Shown: piece by piece, positions 19,552 through 28,473 of the stretch | Layout of the letters: each line of letters opens with the position of its first letter | How positions within the stretch are numbered: position 1 is the stretch's first letter | Assembly (NCBI RefSeq): GCF_016698665.1 | Contig: NZ_CP068046.1 | Span: 1,426,001-1,490,000, forward strand | Origin: Devosia rhizoryzae | GTDB lineage: Bacteria > Pseudomonadota > Alphaproteobacteria > Rhizobiales > Devosiaceae | Length of the DNA: 64,000 bases | Direction: 5' to 3' | Position numbers and translations under genes: made by a program | The notes under the pieces: generated by a model | Told to the model about the DNA's origin: nothing | Databases searched by the model: none | What the model saw: only the letters and a program-made list of their open reading frames with translations

Positions 19552-19655
19552 GTCCGGTTACCAAGCAGTTACTGGTTTTCGTGGCTTTCGCACCGTATGC
19601 GCAAGCCGATGTTGAGACGCGTGCGCCATTCTGCTTGTGACCCAAGGAGGCAGTT

Positions 19656-20306
19656 TTGGCCGAAGTTTTGGAACACGTCGACGTCGCAGTGCATGGGATC
19701 AGGACAGTTTCGGGCCGTTACGCCATTGGTGGTGACGAGGGTTACCCGGGCATCAATCTCTTCGCCTGCCGGCTTCGAATGATGTCGAGCGATGCGTTCC
19801 GAGTTACGGCTCCGGTGATTCCTGCCCCGGGGGAATCAATCCTTGCCTCTCTGGGACCGTTCGGCGCGCTGCGCGGCCATGTCGAGCGGCAGTTCGAGGA
19901 CGGGTTCGTGGTCGGCATCGAACACCAGGGCTCAAGCCGCGAAGACCTTAACCGCGCCATCAAGCAGTTTACGGAAACGCTCTGGACCGAGGCGGGCGAA
20001 CGGCGCGGCGCCAAGCGCTTGCTGCCGCGTAACCCGCGAACAGTATTCGCGCGGCCCGATAACTGGTCGCAGCCCTGCCTGGTGATGGATTATTCCGTCA
20101 CCGGCGCGGCCATCTCCTCAGCCTTCCAGCCCGCCGTGGGCGAAGTCGTCACGGTTGGCACGATTACAGCCGAAGTGGTGCGCTTGTTCGATGTCGGTTT
20201 TGCCGTGCGCTTCTTCGAGCAGCAAAGCGAAGACGACGTCGAAGCCGGTCTGCAGGCGCCCAATGATTGGGAACAGATGCTGCGGCGAGCTTTCGAAGGT
20301 CGCTAA
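19656..20306 (+). CDS. PilZ domain protein with degenerate N-terminal PilZ-like domain (second of pair)
   Basis: A 216-residue protein with the same two-part layout as the gene before it. An N-terminal domain has SGRYAIGGDEG...FACRLRMMSS and lacks binding motifs; the C-terminal PilZ domain has RGAKR and DYSVTG as the two nucleotide contacts. It starts with TTG, preceded by GGAGG at good spacing. Both genes are on the plus strand, end at a strong bidirectional terminator, and are probably cotranscribed across a 104-bp gap. They would sense c-di-GMP made by cyclases such as the two GGDEF proteins in this window. Confidence 0.82.
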   Translation: MAEVLEHVDVAVHGIRTVSGRYAIGGDEGYPGINLFACRLRMMSSDAFRVTAPVIPAPGESILASLGPFGALRGHVERQFEDGFVVGIEHQGSSREDLNRAIKQFTETLWTEAGERRGAKRLLPRNPRTVFARPDNWSQPCLVMDYSVTGAAISSAFQPAVGEVVTVGTITAEVVRLFDVGFAVRFFEQQSEDDVEAGLQAPNDWEQMLRRAFEGR

Positions 20307-20325
20307 GCGCAGAAACCCAAGCTGA

Positions 20326-20356
20326 TAAAAAAGGGGCCCCGCAGGGCCCCTTCTCT
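20326..20356. terminator. Bidirectional terminator between PilZ gene and glnA
   Basis: AAGGGGCCC, a CGCA loop and GGGCCCCTT form a perfect 9-bp GC-rich stem. It is followed by CTCTTTT on the plus strand and by a six-T run on the minus strand, so it is strongest for glnA. Confidence 0.9.
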
Positions 20357-20371
20357 TTTCTGCTCCGGCGA

Positions 20372-21781
20372 TTAGGCCGAGTAGTACATTTCGTATTCGA
20401 CCGGATGCGGGGTCATTTCGACGCGAAGAACTTCCTGCATCTTGAGCTCGATATAGGCATCGATAAAATCGTCGTCCATGACGCCGCCGACCTTGAGGAA
20501 GTCGCGGTTCTTGTCGAGGTTTTCCAGCGCTTCGCGAAGTGAGCCGGAAACGGTCGGGATTTCCTTGAGCTCGTCCTTGGGCAGCTCGTAGAGATCCTTG
20601 TCCATCGGGTCGCCCGGGTGGATCTTGTTCTTGATGCCGTCAAGACCAGCCATCAGCAGCGCGGTGTAGGCGAGATAGGGGTTCGCCAGCGGATCGGGGA
20701 AACGAACTTCGACGCGCTTGGACTTCGGCGACTGGCCGAAGGGAATACGGCAGGAAGCCGAACGGTTACGAGCCGAATAGGCCAGCAGAACCGGAGCTTC
20801 GAAGCCTGGCACCAGGCGCTTGTACGAGTTGGTGGTCGGGTTGGTGAAGGCGTTGATTGCCTTGGCATGCTTGATGACGCCGCCGATATAGTAAAGGCAG
20901 TCCATCGAGAGGCCGGCATACTGGTCGCCGGCGAAGAGCGGCTTGCCGTCCTTCCAGATCGACATGTGACAGTGCATGCCCGAGCCGTTGTCGCCGAAGA
21001 CGGGCTTGGGCAGGAAGGTCGCAGTCTTGCCATAGGAGTTGGCGACCTGCTGAACGGCGTACTTGTAGATCAGCACGTCGTCGGCCGAAGCGATCATCTG
21101 CTTGTACTTGAGGCCGAGCTCGTGCTGGGCCGACGCCACTTCATGGTGGTGCTTTTCGATGATCACGCCCATCTGGCCCATGGCCTCGAGCATTTCACCG
21201 CGCATGTCCTGGGCAGAGTCCAGCGGCGGAACCGGGAAGTAGCCCTTCTTGATGCCGATGTGGTGGCCGTTATTGCCGCCTTCATAATCGGCGTCGTTAT
21301 TGGTTGGCAGTTCCGACGAATCAATCTGAAAGCCGACCTTGTAGGTGGTGGTCGAGTACTTGACGTCGTCGAAGATGAAGAATTCGGGCTCAGGGCCGAA
21401 CACCACGGTGTCGCCGATACCGGAGGACTTGACCAGGCCTTCAGCCTTCTTGGCGATCGAGCGCGGGTCGCGGTTATAGGGCTGGTAGGTGGCGGGCTCG
21501 AGAATGTCGCAGTTGATGGCGAGGGTCGAGGCGGCAAAGAACGGGTCGATATAGACCGAAGTCGGATCGGGCATCAGCACCATGTCCGACTCGTTGATGG
21601 CCTTCCAGCCGGCGATCGAGGAGCCGTCGAACATCACGCCGTCTTCGAACATGTCGGCATCGACAACCGAGGCGTCCATGGTGACGTGCTGCAGCTTGCC
21701 GCGCAGGTCGGTGAAGCGGATGTCGAGATACTTGATGTTCTCGTCCTTGATACGAGCAATGATGTCGGCGCCAGTCGTCAT
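20372..21781 (-). CDS. glnA: Glutamine synthetase type I
   Basis: This 469-residue, dodecameric GSI enzyme makes glutamine from glutamate, ammonia and ATP. Visible blocks include [17 protein letters not shown], the [10 protein letters not shown] metal and substrate segment, [17 protein letters not shown] and the adenylylation region [12 protein letters not shown], with the tyrosine modified by GlnE in regulated forms. The length equals the enterobacterial enzyme. MTTGADII, preceded by AGGGGAA, is the true start; longer in-frame sequence upstream is not family-like. It is 52 bp downstream of glnB and probably under its sigma-54 promoter. Confidence 0.98.
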   Translation of the reverse strand: MTTGADIIARIKDENIKYLDIRFTDLRGKLQHVTMDASVVDADMFEDGVMFDGSSIAGWKAINESDMVLMPDPTSVYIDPFFAASTLAINCDILEPATYQPYNRDPRSIAKKAEGLVKSSGIGDTVVFGPEPEFFIFDDVKYSTTTYKVGFQIDSSELPTNNDADYEGGNNGHHIGIKKGYFPVPPLDSAQDMRGEMLEAMGQMGVIIEKHHHEVASAQHELGLKYKQMIASADDVLIYKYAVQQVANSYGKTATFLPKPVFGDNGSGMHCHMSIWKDGKPLFAGDQYAGLSMDCLYYIGGVIKHAKAINAFTNPTTNSYKRLVPGFEAPVLLAYSARNRSASCRIPFGQSPKSKRVEVRFPDPLANPYLAYTALLMAGLDGIKNKIHPGDPMDKDLYELPKDELKEIPTVSGSLREALENLDKNRDFLKVGGVMDDDFIDAYIELKMQEVLRVEMTPHPVEYEMYYSA

Positions 21782-21833
21782 AGGTGTTTCCCCTGGATTT
21801 AGACGGAATGCGTTATTGTTGGTGGCGCGGCGC

Positions 21834-22250
<417 letters not shown>

Positions 22251-22442
22251 TTAGGATAGCCTTCTCAACCACTTAACGCTTGAGACCTTGATCGTCCCAC
22301 GCCGCCGTCATTTGTCGTTTGCGCAACTTACAGGCAGATTGCCCAAGAACTAGGCACACGTTGCTCCGTCGACGCTCATCCCTTCCCCGCGCCTGATGAA
22401 ATAAGCGCCACCCCTTGTTGCGCCATTTCGCAAGACAAGGCT

Positions 22443-22469
22443 TTGACTGCCCTACTCTCTTCCTATAGA
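22443..22469 (+). promoter_or_regulatory. Sigma-70-type promoter of tRNA-Leu
   Basis: TTGACT and TATAGA are separated by 15 bp and stand about 30 bp before the tRNA-Leu 5' end. The spacer is short, but both hexamers are good. The 327-bp gap between glnB and tRNA-Leu otherwise holds only the sigma-54 promoter and a weak NtrC-like dyad, TTGCG-N6-CGCAA, near 22418-22433. Confidence 0.5.
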
Positions 22470-22499
22470 TGCAACGCCAACCCGGCCACGGGGACCTTT

Positions 22500-22584
22500 G
22501 CGGGTGTGGCGGAATTGGTAGACGCACTGGATTTAGGTTCCAGCGCCGCAAGGCGTGGAGGTTCGAGTCCTCTCACCCGCACCA
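22500..22584 (+). tRNA. tRNA-Leu (TAG)
   Basis: A class II tRNA with a long variable arm. Acceptor GCGGGTG pairs with CACCCGC; anticodon stem CTGGA/TCCAG holds loop TTTAGGT, giving anticodon TAG; the variable arm is CGCCGCAAGGCG; the T arm contains GGTTCGAGTCC; discriminator A and CCA are encoded. It lies 45 bp before tig. Confidence 0.97.
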
Positions 22585-22629
22585 TACGGCCCCGGCCGAA
22601 CGAGATGAACCAATACGGGATCAACCCCA

Positions 22630-24009
22630 ATGCAGGTAACTGAAACCCTCAACGAAGGCCTGAAGCGCAAGCTCAGCGTCACCATTCCGGCTGCGGACCT
22701 CAACACGCGCCTTGACGCCAAGCTGCAAGAACTCAAGGGCCAGGCCAACATCAAGGGCTTCCGTCCCGGCAAGGTGCCGACCGCCCATCTCAAGAAGGTC
22801 TATGGCCGCTCCGCCATGAGCGAAGTGATGACCGACGCGATCAATTCGACCGTCAGCGAAACGCTGGACGAGCGCAAGGAACGCGCCGCCGCCCAGCCCA
22901 AGGTCGATCTGCCGCAGGACCAGACCATCATCAACGACGTGCTCGATGGCAAGTCCGACCTCGCCTTCGAAGTCGAATATGAAGTGCTGCCGCCCGTCGC
23001 GCTGATGGACTTCAATGGCATCAAGCTTTCCAAGCCCGTGATCGAAGTCACCGACGAGGAAGTCGATGCCGAGGTCAAGCGCGTGTTCAACCAGAACCGC
23101 GGCTTCACCAACAAGGGCGACGAAGGCGTTGTCGAAAACGGCGACTACCTCGGTCTTTCGTTTGTCGGTAAGATCGACGGCGAAGCCTTTGAGGGCGGCA
23201 CCTCCGACCATGCGCATCTGACGGTTGGTTCGGGCGAGTTCATCCCCGGCTTCGAAGAGCAGCTGATCGGCGCCAAGAAGGGCGAGACCCGCGAGGTCAA
23301 GGTGACCTTCCCGGCCGACTACCAGAACAAGGAACTGGCCGGCAAGGACGCGACTTTCGAGGTCAACGTGCTCCATGTCGACGGTCCGAACGATGGCGAG
23401 CTCGACGACGATTTCGCCAAGCGCCTTGGTCTTGAAGACGTTGCCGGCCTCCGCAAGGCTGTTCGCGACCAGATGGAAAATGCTTTGGCCTCCATGGGCC
23501 GCCAGCACATGAAGCGTCAGGTTCTGGACGCGCTGGACGATGGTCACAAGTTCGACGTTCCGGCCCAGCTGGTGGAAGCTGAATTCAACACCATCTGGCA
23601 GCGTGTCGAACACGAAATCCAGAGCCACGGCCGTAGCTTCGAAGACGAAGGCACGACCGAAGAAGAAGCTCGCGAACAGTATCGCCGCATTGCCGAGCGC
23701 CGCGTGCGCCTCGGTCTGGTGGTCGCCGAAATCGGCAACACCACCGACGTTCAGGTGACCGACGAAGAGCACCAGCAGGCGCTGATCGCCGAGGTTCGCC
23801 GCTTCCAGGGCCAGGAACAGCAGGTCTACGACTACTACCGCAAGAACCCGACCGCGCTGGCCTCGCTGCGCGCGCCGATCTTCGAGAACAAGGTCGTCGA
23901 CCACATCATCAGCCTCGGTGAAGTCACCGACCAGCCGATGTCGCGCGACGAGCTCGCCAAGCTGATCGAAGCCGGCGAAGAAGACGTGCCGGAAGAGCAT
24001 CACCACTAA
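22630..24009 (+). CDS. tig: Trigger factor
   Basis: This 459-residue ribosome-associated chaperone and peptidyl-prolyl isomerase meets nascent chains at the exit tunnel. The N-terminal ribosome-binding domain has the loop IKGFRPGKVPTAHLKKVYG. The FKBP-like domain (about 165-250) contains VVENGDYLGLSFVGKIDGEAF and the GSGEFIPGFEEQLIGAKKGE block. The C-terminal helical arms end in a HHH tail. Strong lysine and aspartate codon use and the clean downstream terminator fit a highly expressed single gene. Confidence 0.98.
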   Translation: MQVTETLNEGLKRKLSVTIPAADLNTRLDAKLQELKGQANIKGFRPGKVPTAHLKKVYGRSAMSEVMTDAINSTVSETLDERKERAAAQPKVDLPQDQTIINDVLDGKSDLAFEVEYEVLPPVALMDFNGIKLSKPVIEVTDEEVDAEVKRVFNQNRGFTNKGDEGVVENGDYLGLSFVGKIDGEAFEGGTSDHAHLTVGSGEFIPGFEEQLIGAKKGETREVKVTFPADYQNKELAGKDATFEVNVLHVDGPNDGELDDDFAKRLGLEDVAGLRKAVRDQMENALASMGRQHMKRQVLDALDDGHKFDVPAQLVEAEFNTIWQRVEHEIQSHGRSFEDEGTTEEEAREQYRRIAERRVRLGLVVAEIGNTTDVQVTDEEHQQALIAEVRRFQGQEQQVYDYYRKNPTALASLRAPIFENKVVDHIISLGEVTDQPMSRDELAKLIEAGEEDVPEEHHH

Positions 24010-24032
24010 GGGTGGTTGGCTATAACTTTAAG

Positions 24033-24064
24033 AGGCCGCCTTTCGGGGCGGCCTTTTTGTTTTT
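24033..24064 (+). terminator. Rho-independent terminator of tig
   Basis: AGGCCGCC and GGCGGCCT form an 8-bp perfect stem with a six-base loop, followed by TTTTGTTTTT. It stands 24 bp after the tig stop. Confidence 0.92.
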
Positions 24065-24075
24065 GGGACCGGAGC

Positions 24076-24191
24076 CCTCATGGTGAGGTGCGGAGCGCAG
24101 CGCAGCCTCGAACCACGAGGGCGGGCACACCGGCATCTTGCCACGACCTCGTCCTTCGAGGCTGCGCTTCGCTGCGCACCTCAGGATGAGG
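24076..24191. repeat. Intergenic palindromic repeat, family A (two full arms)
   Basis: Two arms of about 45 bp are inverted copies of each other. Each joins a CCTCA...TGAGG hairpin to a CCTCG...CGAGG hairpin through GC-rich sequence with GCGCAGC. The arms differ mainly by exchange of GG and CC in the small loops. Related units recur at 26134, 34378 and 43924. It resembles REP/BIME-like palindromes common in this order. Confidence 0.85.
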
Positions 24192-24270
24192 TCTACTAGC
24201 AGCCTTGCTAGCCCAAATTGAACCTTTTCGCCCCTGCCCGCTTCTCCCAACACCAACGAGGAGATGCGTC

Positions 24271-24840
24271 ATGCCGAAATACACTGCCGATGCGCCACTG
24301 CAGCCCAAGGGGGCGCATAACCGGCGTTTGTCTCTGGGCCTCGAGCCCGAAGCGATGGCGGCCGAAGCTGGGGTGACCACGGAGCAGTTGCGCGATTACG
24401 AGCGTACCAGCCCCGACCACGACTACGACATCGAAGTTGCGCAGCTGGTCTACTCAGCGCTTGACCGCCTGGAACGGGTCAATCCCAATCTGCAGACCGG
24501 TCGTGGCGACGACGGCCAGCCCAATGCCCCGGTGTTGAAGGACCATGCTAATCACGTCCGGCTGGAACCGGCGGAGTTGAGCTCCAAGATTCTGGAAGGC
24601 GCCCCTATCTACGACGCGCACAATGCCGAAATCGGCAAGGTGTCCCACCTTCATGGCAACGGGCCTAATGCCGAAGTCATCGTGGATGTGGGCGGCTTCC
24701 TGGGGCTCGGTGCAAAGACGGTCGCTGTTAGCATGACCCAGCTCGATTTTATGCGCGACGAAAATGGCCATGTGCATGCATTGACCCGCTTCAGCAAGCA
24801 GGACCTCGAGCATATGCCGCAGCATAGTCACCATCACTAA
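24271..24840 (+). CDS. PRC-barrel-like protein with HTH-like N-terminus
   Basis: A 189-residue protein. Residues about 100-180 (SSKILEGAPIYDAHNAEIGKVSHLHG...VIVDVGGFLGLGAKTVAVSMTQLDF) look like a PRC-barrel, a fold found in photosynthetic reaction-centre subunit H, RimM and stress proteins. Residues about 15-60 (SLGLEPEAMAAEAGVTTEQL then RDYE) resemble the helix-turn-helix of XRE-type regulators, without a recognisable dimerisation part. It ends in a HSHHH tail. GAGGAG precedes the ATG. The function is not known; PRC-barrel stand-alone proteins are often envelope- or stress-related. Confidence 0.68.
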   Translation: MPKYTADAPLQPKGAHNRRLSLGLEPEAMAAEAGVTTEQLRDYERTSPDHDYDIEVAQLVYSALDRLERVNPNLQTGRGDDGQPNAPVLKDHANHVRLEPAELSSKILEGAPIYDAHNAEIGKVSHLHGNGPNAEVIVDVGGFLGLGAKTVAVSMTQLDFMRDENGHVHALTRFSKQDLEHMPQHSHHH

Positions 24841-24957
24841 GCTACTGGATGGAGCCAAATTTGTGCCGCGTCGGGATGCATTTTCCGGCGCGGATTAATA
24901 TTGGGTTATGCAATGACGCCGTAGATTGCCGTCCGTAACAACGGGTTCGGGCGAAAG

Positions 24958-26124
24958 ATGGCAGGTCAGGTATACCTATCCCTGCTCAACCCTTCTATCG
25001 CCTTTAGTTTCGCAGGCCTTGTTGCCCTGTTGTGGCGCCGCTGGCCAAGCCAAACCCACCTCTTCCCGCTCAGCGTCTCTTTTCTTTATCTTGGCATCGG
25101 CTTCATCACGCATGAATGGCCCCTGCTGTCGCGTCCGGGCTCCATAAACTATTCCAGCAATGCCCTGTTTTTCGCGGCGGTCGTACTCGCCTGCAGCAGT
25201 GCACTGGTTCGCGCCCGTGTCGGCGTGCCGGTGCTGCTGTTCGGGTTGATCACTGCGACTGCGGTGGCTGGTTTCGCCTGGTTCACCGTGGTCACGCCCT
25301 CGACCTTGTCGCGCATCTATTTCCTCAATGGGTGCTTTGCCGTCCTGGCGCTCGTCACGTCCTCACGCCTGCTGCAGGCGGGTGCGCATTCCCTTGCCGA
25401 CCGGTTGTTCGTGGCAGGGGTAGCCATGGGTGGATTGCTGGCAGCCGGACGGCCGCTGCTGATGGTCACGGGCGTTCTCAAGCTCAATGACAGCGGCGAG
25501 CTTTCCCAATCTGCCTATTGGGACTCGGTGCTTGGCCTGACGCCGCTCTTGTCGGTGATGGTCATTTCGCTTTTCGTATTCGCATTGGTGCTGGACCTGA
25601 TGACTGGCCTTCGGCGCGAGGCGGATCAGGATTACCTAACCGGGCTCCTCAACCGGCGCGGATTTGAAATCGGTGCCGAGACTCGCTTGGCAGGCGTAGC
25701 CGGGCGCCAAGCACCAGCGGCTCTGCTCGTTGCTGATATTGATGATTTCAAGCAGATCAACGACCGCTTCGGTCACGCCGTCGGCGACAAGGTCATCGCC
25801 GCTGTCGGCCAGGTATTGGCCCAGCATGGACAGGCGGACCTCGTTGGCCGCACTGGTGGCGAAGAATATGCCCTCTTTTACGAGACAGGGTCGCGCCACA
25901 CCCTCGAAACCTGCGCCGAAGCCGTCCGCACCGCCATGACCACGCTGCACCTTGCGGGCCTGCCCGCAGGATACCGCCTGACCATCAGCATCGGCCTCCA
26001 TCTTCGCGATGGGCTTGAAAGTCTCGACGACATGATGCGCCGTGCCGACCGCGCGCTTTACGAAGCCAAGTCCGCCGGCAAGAACCGAGCGGTGCTCGCG
26101 CCGGTGAGACTGCGGTCGGTTTAG
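24958..26124 (+). CDS. Membrane-anchored diguanylate cyclase (GGEEY)
   Basis: A 388-residue protein. The first 205 residues hold about seven hydrophobic segments forming an integral membrane sensor without a recognised ligand fold. The C-terminal GGDEF domain has DYLTGLLNRRGFE, the metal-binding LVADIDDFKQIND and active-site GGEEY near residue 300, so synthesis of c-di-GMP is likely. The inhibitory RxxD site is absent (GQAD at that place), so product inhibition through the I-site is not expected. It is a single gene between palindromic repeats. Confidence 0.9.
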   Translation: MAGQVYLSLLNPSIAFSFAGLVALLWRRWPSQTHLFPLSVSFLYLGIGFITHEWPLLSRPGSINYSSNALFFAAVVLACSSALVRARVGVPVLLFGLITATAVAGFAWFTVVTPSTLSRIYFLNGCFAVLALVTSSRLLQAGAHSLADRLFVAGVAMGGLLAAGRPLLMVTGVLKLNDSGELSQSAYWDSVLGLTPLLSVMVISLFVFALVLDLMTGLRREADQDYLTGLLNRRGFEIGAETRLAGVAGRQAPAALLVADIDDFKQINDRFGHAVGDKVIAAVGQVLAQHGQADLVGRTGGEEYALFYETGSRHTLETCAEAVRTAMTTLHLAGLPAGYRLTISIGLHLRDGLESLDDMMRRADRALYEAKSAGKNRAVLAPVRLRSV

Positions 26125-26133
26125 CGCAGCATG

Positions 26134-26256
26134 GTGCCACGCCCTCGTGGTTCGAGGCTTCGCAAGTGGCTCGCACCTCACCATGAGAGCTACTGGTTCA
26201 GTAGCCTCATCCTGAGGTGCGTAGCGCAGCGAGCCTCGAAGGACGAGGCGTGGCAC
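26134..26256. repeat. Intergenic palindromic repeat, family A (two arms, closed by GTGCCACG/CGTGGCAC)
   Basis: The outer ends GTGCCACG and CGTGGCAC are inverted. Inside are the CCTCGTGGTTCGAGG and CCTCATCCTGAGGTGCG modules seen at 24076, in the opposite order. It sits between the convergent GGDEF and ABC-F genes, so it may also end both transcripts. Confidence 0.85.
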
Positions 26257-26271
26257 CGACGGTAGAACGTC

Positions 26272-27786
26272 CTACCCCTCCGCCATCTCCGCCAGAAACT
26301 CTTCCGGCCCATCGACCTCCACCAGCTTGCGGCGCTCGATCAGCAGGAACCTCGTGCCAATCGCCCGCAGGAATGCGCGGTCGTGGGTGACGAGGATGGT
26401 GGTGGCGCCCTGCTCCCTGATGTCGTCCTCGAGTTGTTCCTGGCCGGGAATGTCGAGGTGATTGGTTGGCTCATCCAGGAGATAGAAGTTGGGCTTGGCG
26501 AGGCGCAGCGCCAGCAGTGCCAGGCGAGCGCGTTGCCCAAGTGACATGGTCCGGATCGGCTTTGATTGCCGGTCGGGCGGAAAGCCGGCGCCCGCCAACA
26601 GCGCGATCGTGCGGCGGTCGCCTTCGTCGAAGCGGTGCAAGATGTAATCGAGCGGTGACGGATCGAGCGGCAGCCAGGCCAACGCCTGATCGAGATAGCC
26701 AGAAGCGATCTGTGGGCTGAGCTTGAGGCCCGGCACCGGTTTGCCGCCGAGGGCTTCGGTGACGATGCGCATGAATTGCGATTTTCCAGTGCCGTTGCGG
26801 CCGAGCAGCACGATTCGGTCACCTTGGAAGATGTGCAGCTTCTCGATCGTGAAGAGCGGCTTGCCATCGGGCGTCGAGACGGGAAGGTTCTCGAACCCCA
26901 TCATGACGCGGGCATCGGCGCCAGAATTGCCGAGCTTCACAAGGCCGGTGCGGTCGCGATGCACTTCTTGCACCTGCGTCTCGATCTTTTCGGCGCGCTC
27001 ACGCAACTGCTTGGATTTGACTACCAGGAGATCACTGCCCGAGTTGATGCCGACATTGGTGAGCTTTGCCGCCTGTTTGCGGAGCTGGTTGGCATATTTC
27101 AGATCGCGTTCGCGCTGCGCTTCGGCGGCGGCATCGACCTGGTCGAGCTCGGCGCGCGCCGCAGAATACGCGAGCGGCAGATAGACCTGTTCGCTGGGGC
27201 GCAGGAACAGCGTTCGGTTGGTCGTGGTGTCGAGAAAGGCACGGTCGTGGCTGGCGATGATCACCGGCAGGTTTTTGGCTGCGTAAGACAGCCACTGCTC
27301 GAGCATGGCGATGCGGCCAAGATCGAGGTGGTTGGTGGGCTCGTCCATGAGCAGCGCATCGGGCTGCGTCACCCAACAGCGCGCGAGAAGCGCCATCCGC
27401 TGCCAGCCGCCACTGAGTTCGCCCAAAAACTTGTCGCGCAGGTCATGCGGGATGCTGAACTCTTCCATGACCACATCGACCCGCCAGCCTTCGCTGTCGA
27501 GGGCCGCTGCGTCCAAGGCCGAGCCGACAAATTCGGTCAGGGTCTGGCGCAGGCCAGCTTCGGGCACTTCTTGCGGCACATAGCCGATGGCGAGGCCGCG
27601 AGACCGGGTGATCTCCCCCTCGCTGAGCTCGGTCAGCCCTGCCATGGCGCGCAGCAGCGTGGTCTTGCCACGCCCGTTTGGCGCAACAAGGCCGACATGG
27701 TCGCCATCGCCGATGACGAGATTGAGGTTGGAGAACAAAAGGTCGCCAGCACGGTGGCCGGCATTGCGGAGGCTGATCATGCCCAT
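26272..27786 (-). CDS. ABC-F family ATPase
   Basis: A 504-residue soluble protein with two ABC ATPase domains and no membrane part. Walker A motifs are APNGRGKTTLLRA and LGRNGTGKSQFMR; signatures are LSGGWQRMALLARC and MSLGQRARLALLAL; Walker B motifs are DALLMDEPTNHLD and YLLDEPTNHLD. The charged linker between domains (about 240-300) is the P-site tRNA interaction region of the family. ABC-F proteins act on the ribosome in translation or antibiotic protection; the subfamily is not assigned. An in-frame ATG two codons later (MISLRN) could be the true start. Confidence 0.92.
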   Translation of the reverse strand: MGMISLRNAGHRAGDLLFSNLNLVIGDGDHVGLVAPNGRGKTTLLRAMAGLTELSEGEITRSRGLAIGYVPQEVPEAGLRQTLTEFVGSALDAAALDSEGWRVDVVMEEFSIPHDLRDKFLGELSGGWQRMALLARCWVTQPDALLMDEPTNHLDLGRIAMLEQWLSYAAKNLPVIIASHDRAFLDTTTNRTLFLRPSEQVYLPLAYSAARAELDQVDAAAEAQRERDLKYANQLRKQAAKLTNVGINSGSDLLVVKSKQLRERAEKIETQVQEVHRDRTGLVKLGNSGADARVMMGFENLPVSTPDGKPLFTIEKLHIFQGDRIVLLGRNGTGKSQFMRIVTEALGGKPVPGLKLSPQIASGYLDQALAWLPLDPSPLDYILHRFDEGDRRTIALLAGAGFPPDRQSKPIRTMSLGQRARLALLALRLAKPNFYLLDEPTNHLDIPGQEQLEDDIREQGATTILVTHDRAFLRAIGTRFLLIERRKLVEVDGPEEFLAEMAEG

Positions 27787-28035
27787 GGGATAAACTCACT
27801 GGATCGGCGCGATCTCGGATCGAGCGCCATTGCCATTAACGTGGGCAGGCCAGTGGTGTCGGAGGTGTCAGAACGTCCGGACCAGAACTGGTCAGCCCTG
27901 CAGCGGAAGCCACAGGGCGTGGACGGGTCCACGGGAACGATGCGTATAAAGAATAGTCATGCAGCCCTCCCCAGTCCTCGTGTTAACGACGCCCCAATAC
28001 CTAACTCACGCTGCCGAAGCAACGCAAGAGAGGTT

Positions 28036-28197
28036 TTAGGCGAAAAAGAAGAGCACGCTGGTGGCCAACAAGGCACCGAGGCGAGAGACGCGAAACGTGG
28101 CCAGCCGGTACGCAAAACTAGATCCGACATCAGGCCCGAAACACTTCGAGACAACCTTATCCGCTTGGTACGCAAAACTCGGAAGGTCGGCTCGCAT
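28036..28197 (-). CDS. Unrecognised 53-residue small protein with internal repeat and hydrophobic tail
   Basis: A short ATG-initiated frame with GGAG eight bases upstream (CTGGAGTTGCCGTATG). The product starts MRADLPSFAYQADK, repeats the SFAY element 20 residues later as GPDVGSSFAYRLATF, and ends with a hydrophobic stretch LGALLATSVLFFFA that could be one membrane segment. The DNA repeat GGTACGCAAAACT occurs twice exactly 60 bp apart and encodes the SFAY copies in the same frame. It lies in the 687-bp gap between the ABC-F gene and parE. I do not recognise a family, and coding status is unproven. Confidence 0.45.
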   Translation of the reverse strand: MRADLPSFAYQADKVVSKCFGPDVGSSFAYRLATFRVSRLGALLATSVLFFFA

Positions 28198-28473
28198 ACG
28201 GCAACTCCAGACAAAAACCGTATGTGCACTGGTATAGCGGATGGCACTTAAGAAAGTGCTTTCGAGATACTTACAGGAGGTAAACCGGACGCCTTATCTT
28301 GGGACGCCGGCATGCCTACATGGAAGATGAACCGATGTTCATATCTCGTTCATCTTGACGGTCCAGGACGCGCCTCAACTGTGGAAAGCGCGTTCGGGCC
28401 CAATCCCGCGGAAACCGCTGGGTTATGCTAGAAATCAGCCTTGCCCGATTCGGGCACAAGCATTGGAATGTGC
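28198..28473. other. Intergenic region upstream of parE
   Basis: There is no gene of convincing length here. A strong AGGAGGT at about 28276-28282 has no start codon at working distance and leads only to frames shorter than 30 codons. No clear -35/-10 pair was found, though the parE promoter must lie here. Confidence 0.3.

Noticed and set aside
20618-21802. 394-codon open frame on the plus strand opposite glnA
   Set aside because: It is the antisense shadow of a highly conserved gene in GC-rich DNA, without motifs of its own.
22621-24006. 461-codon open frame on the minus strand opposite tig
   Set aside because: Its length comes from the codon bias of tig; its product has no recognisable fold and no ribosome-binding site.
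26776-28251. 491-codon open frame on the plus strand opposite the ABC-F gene
   Set aside because: It is antisense to two intact ATPase domains and runs into the intergenic region without motifs.
28274-28333. Strong AGGAGGT suggesting a short leader peptide before parE
   Set aside because: No start codon lies at a working distance, and the possible frames are under 30 codons with no protein-like features.
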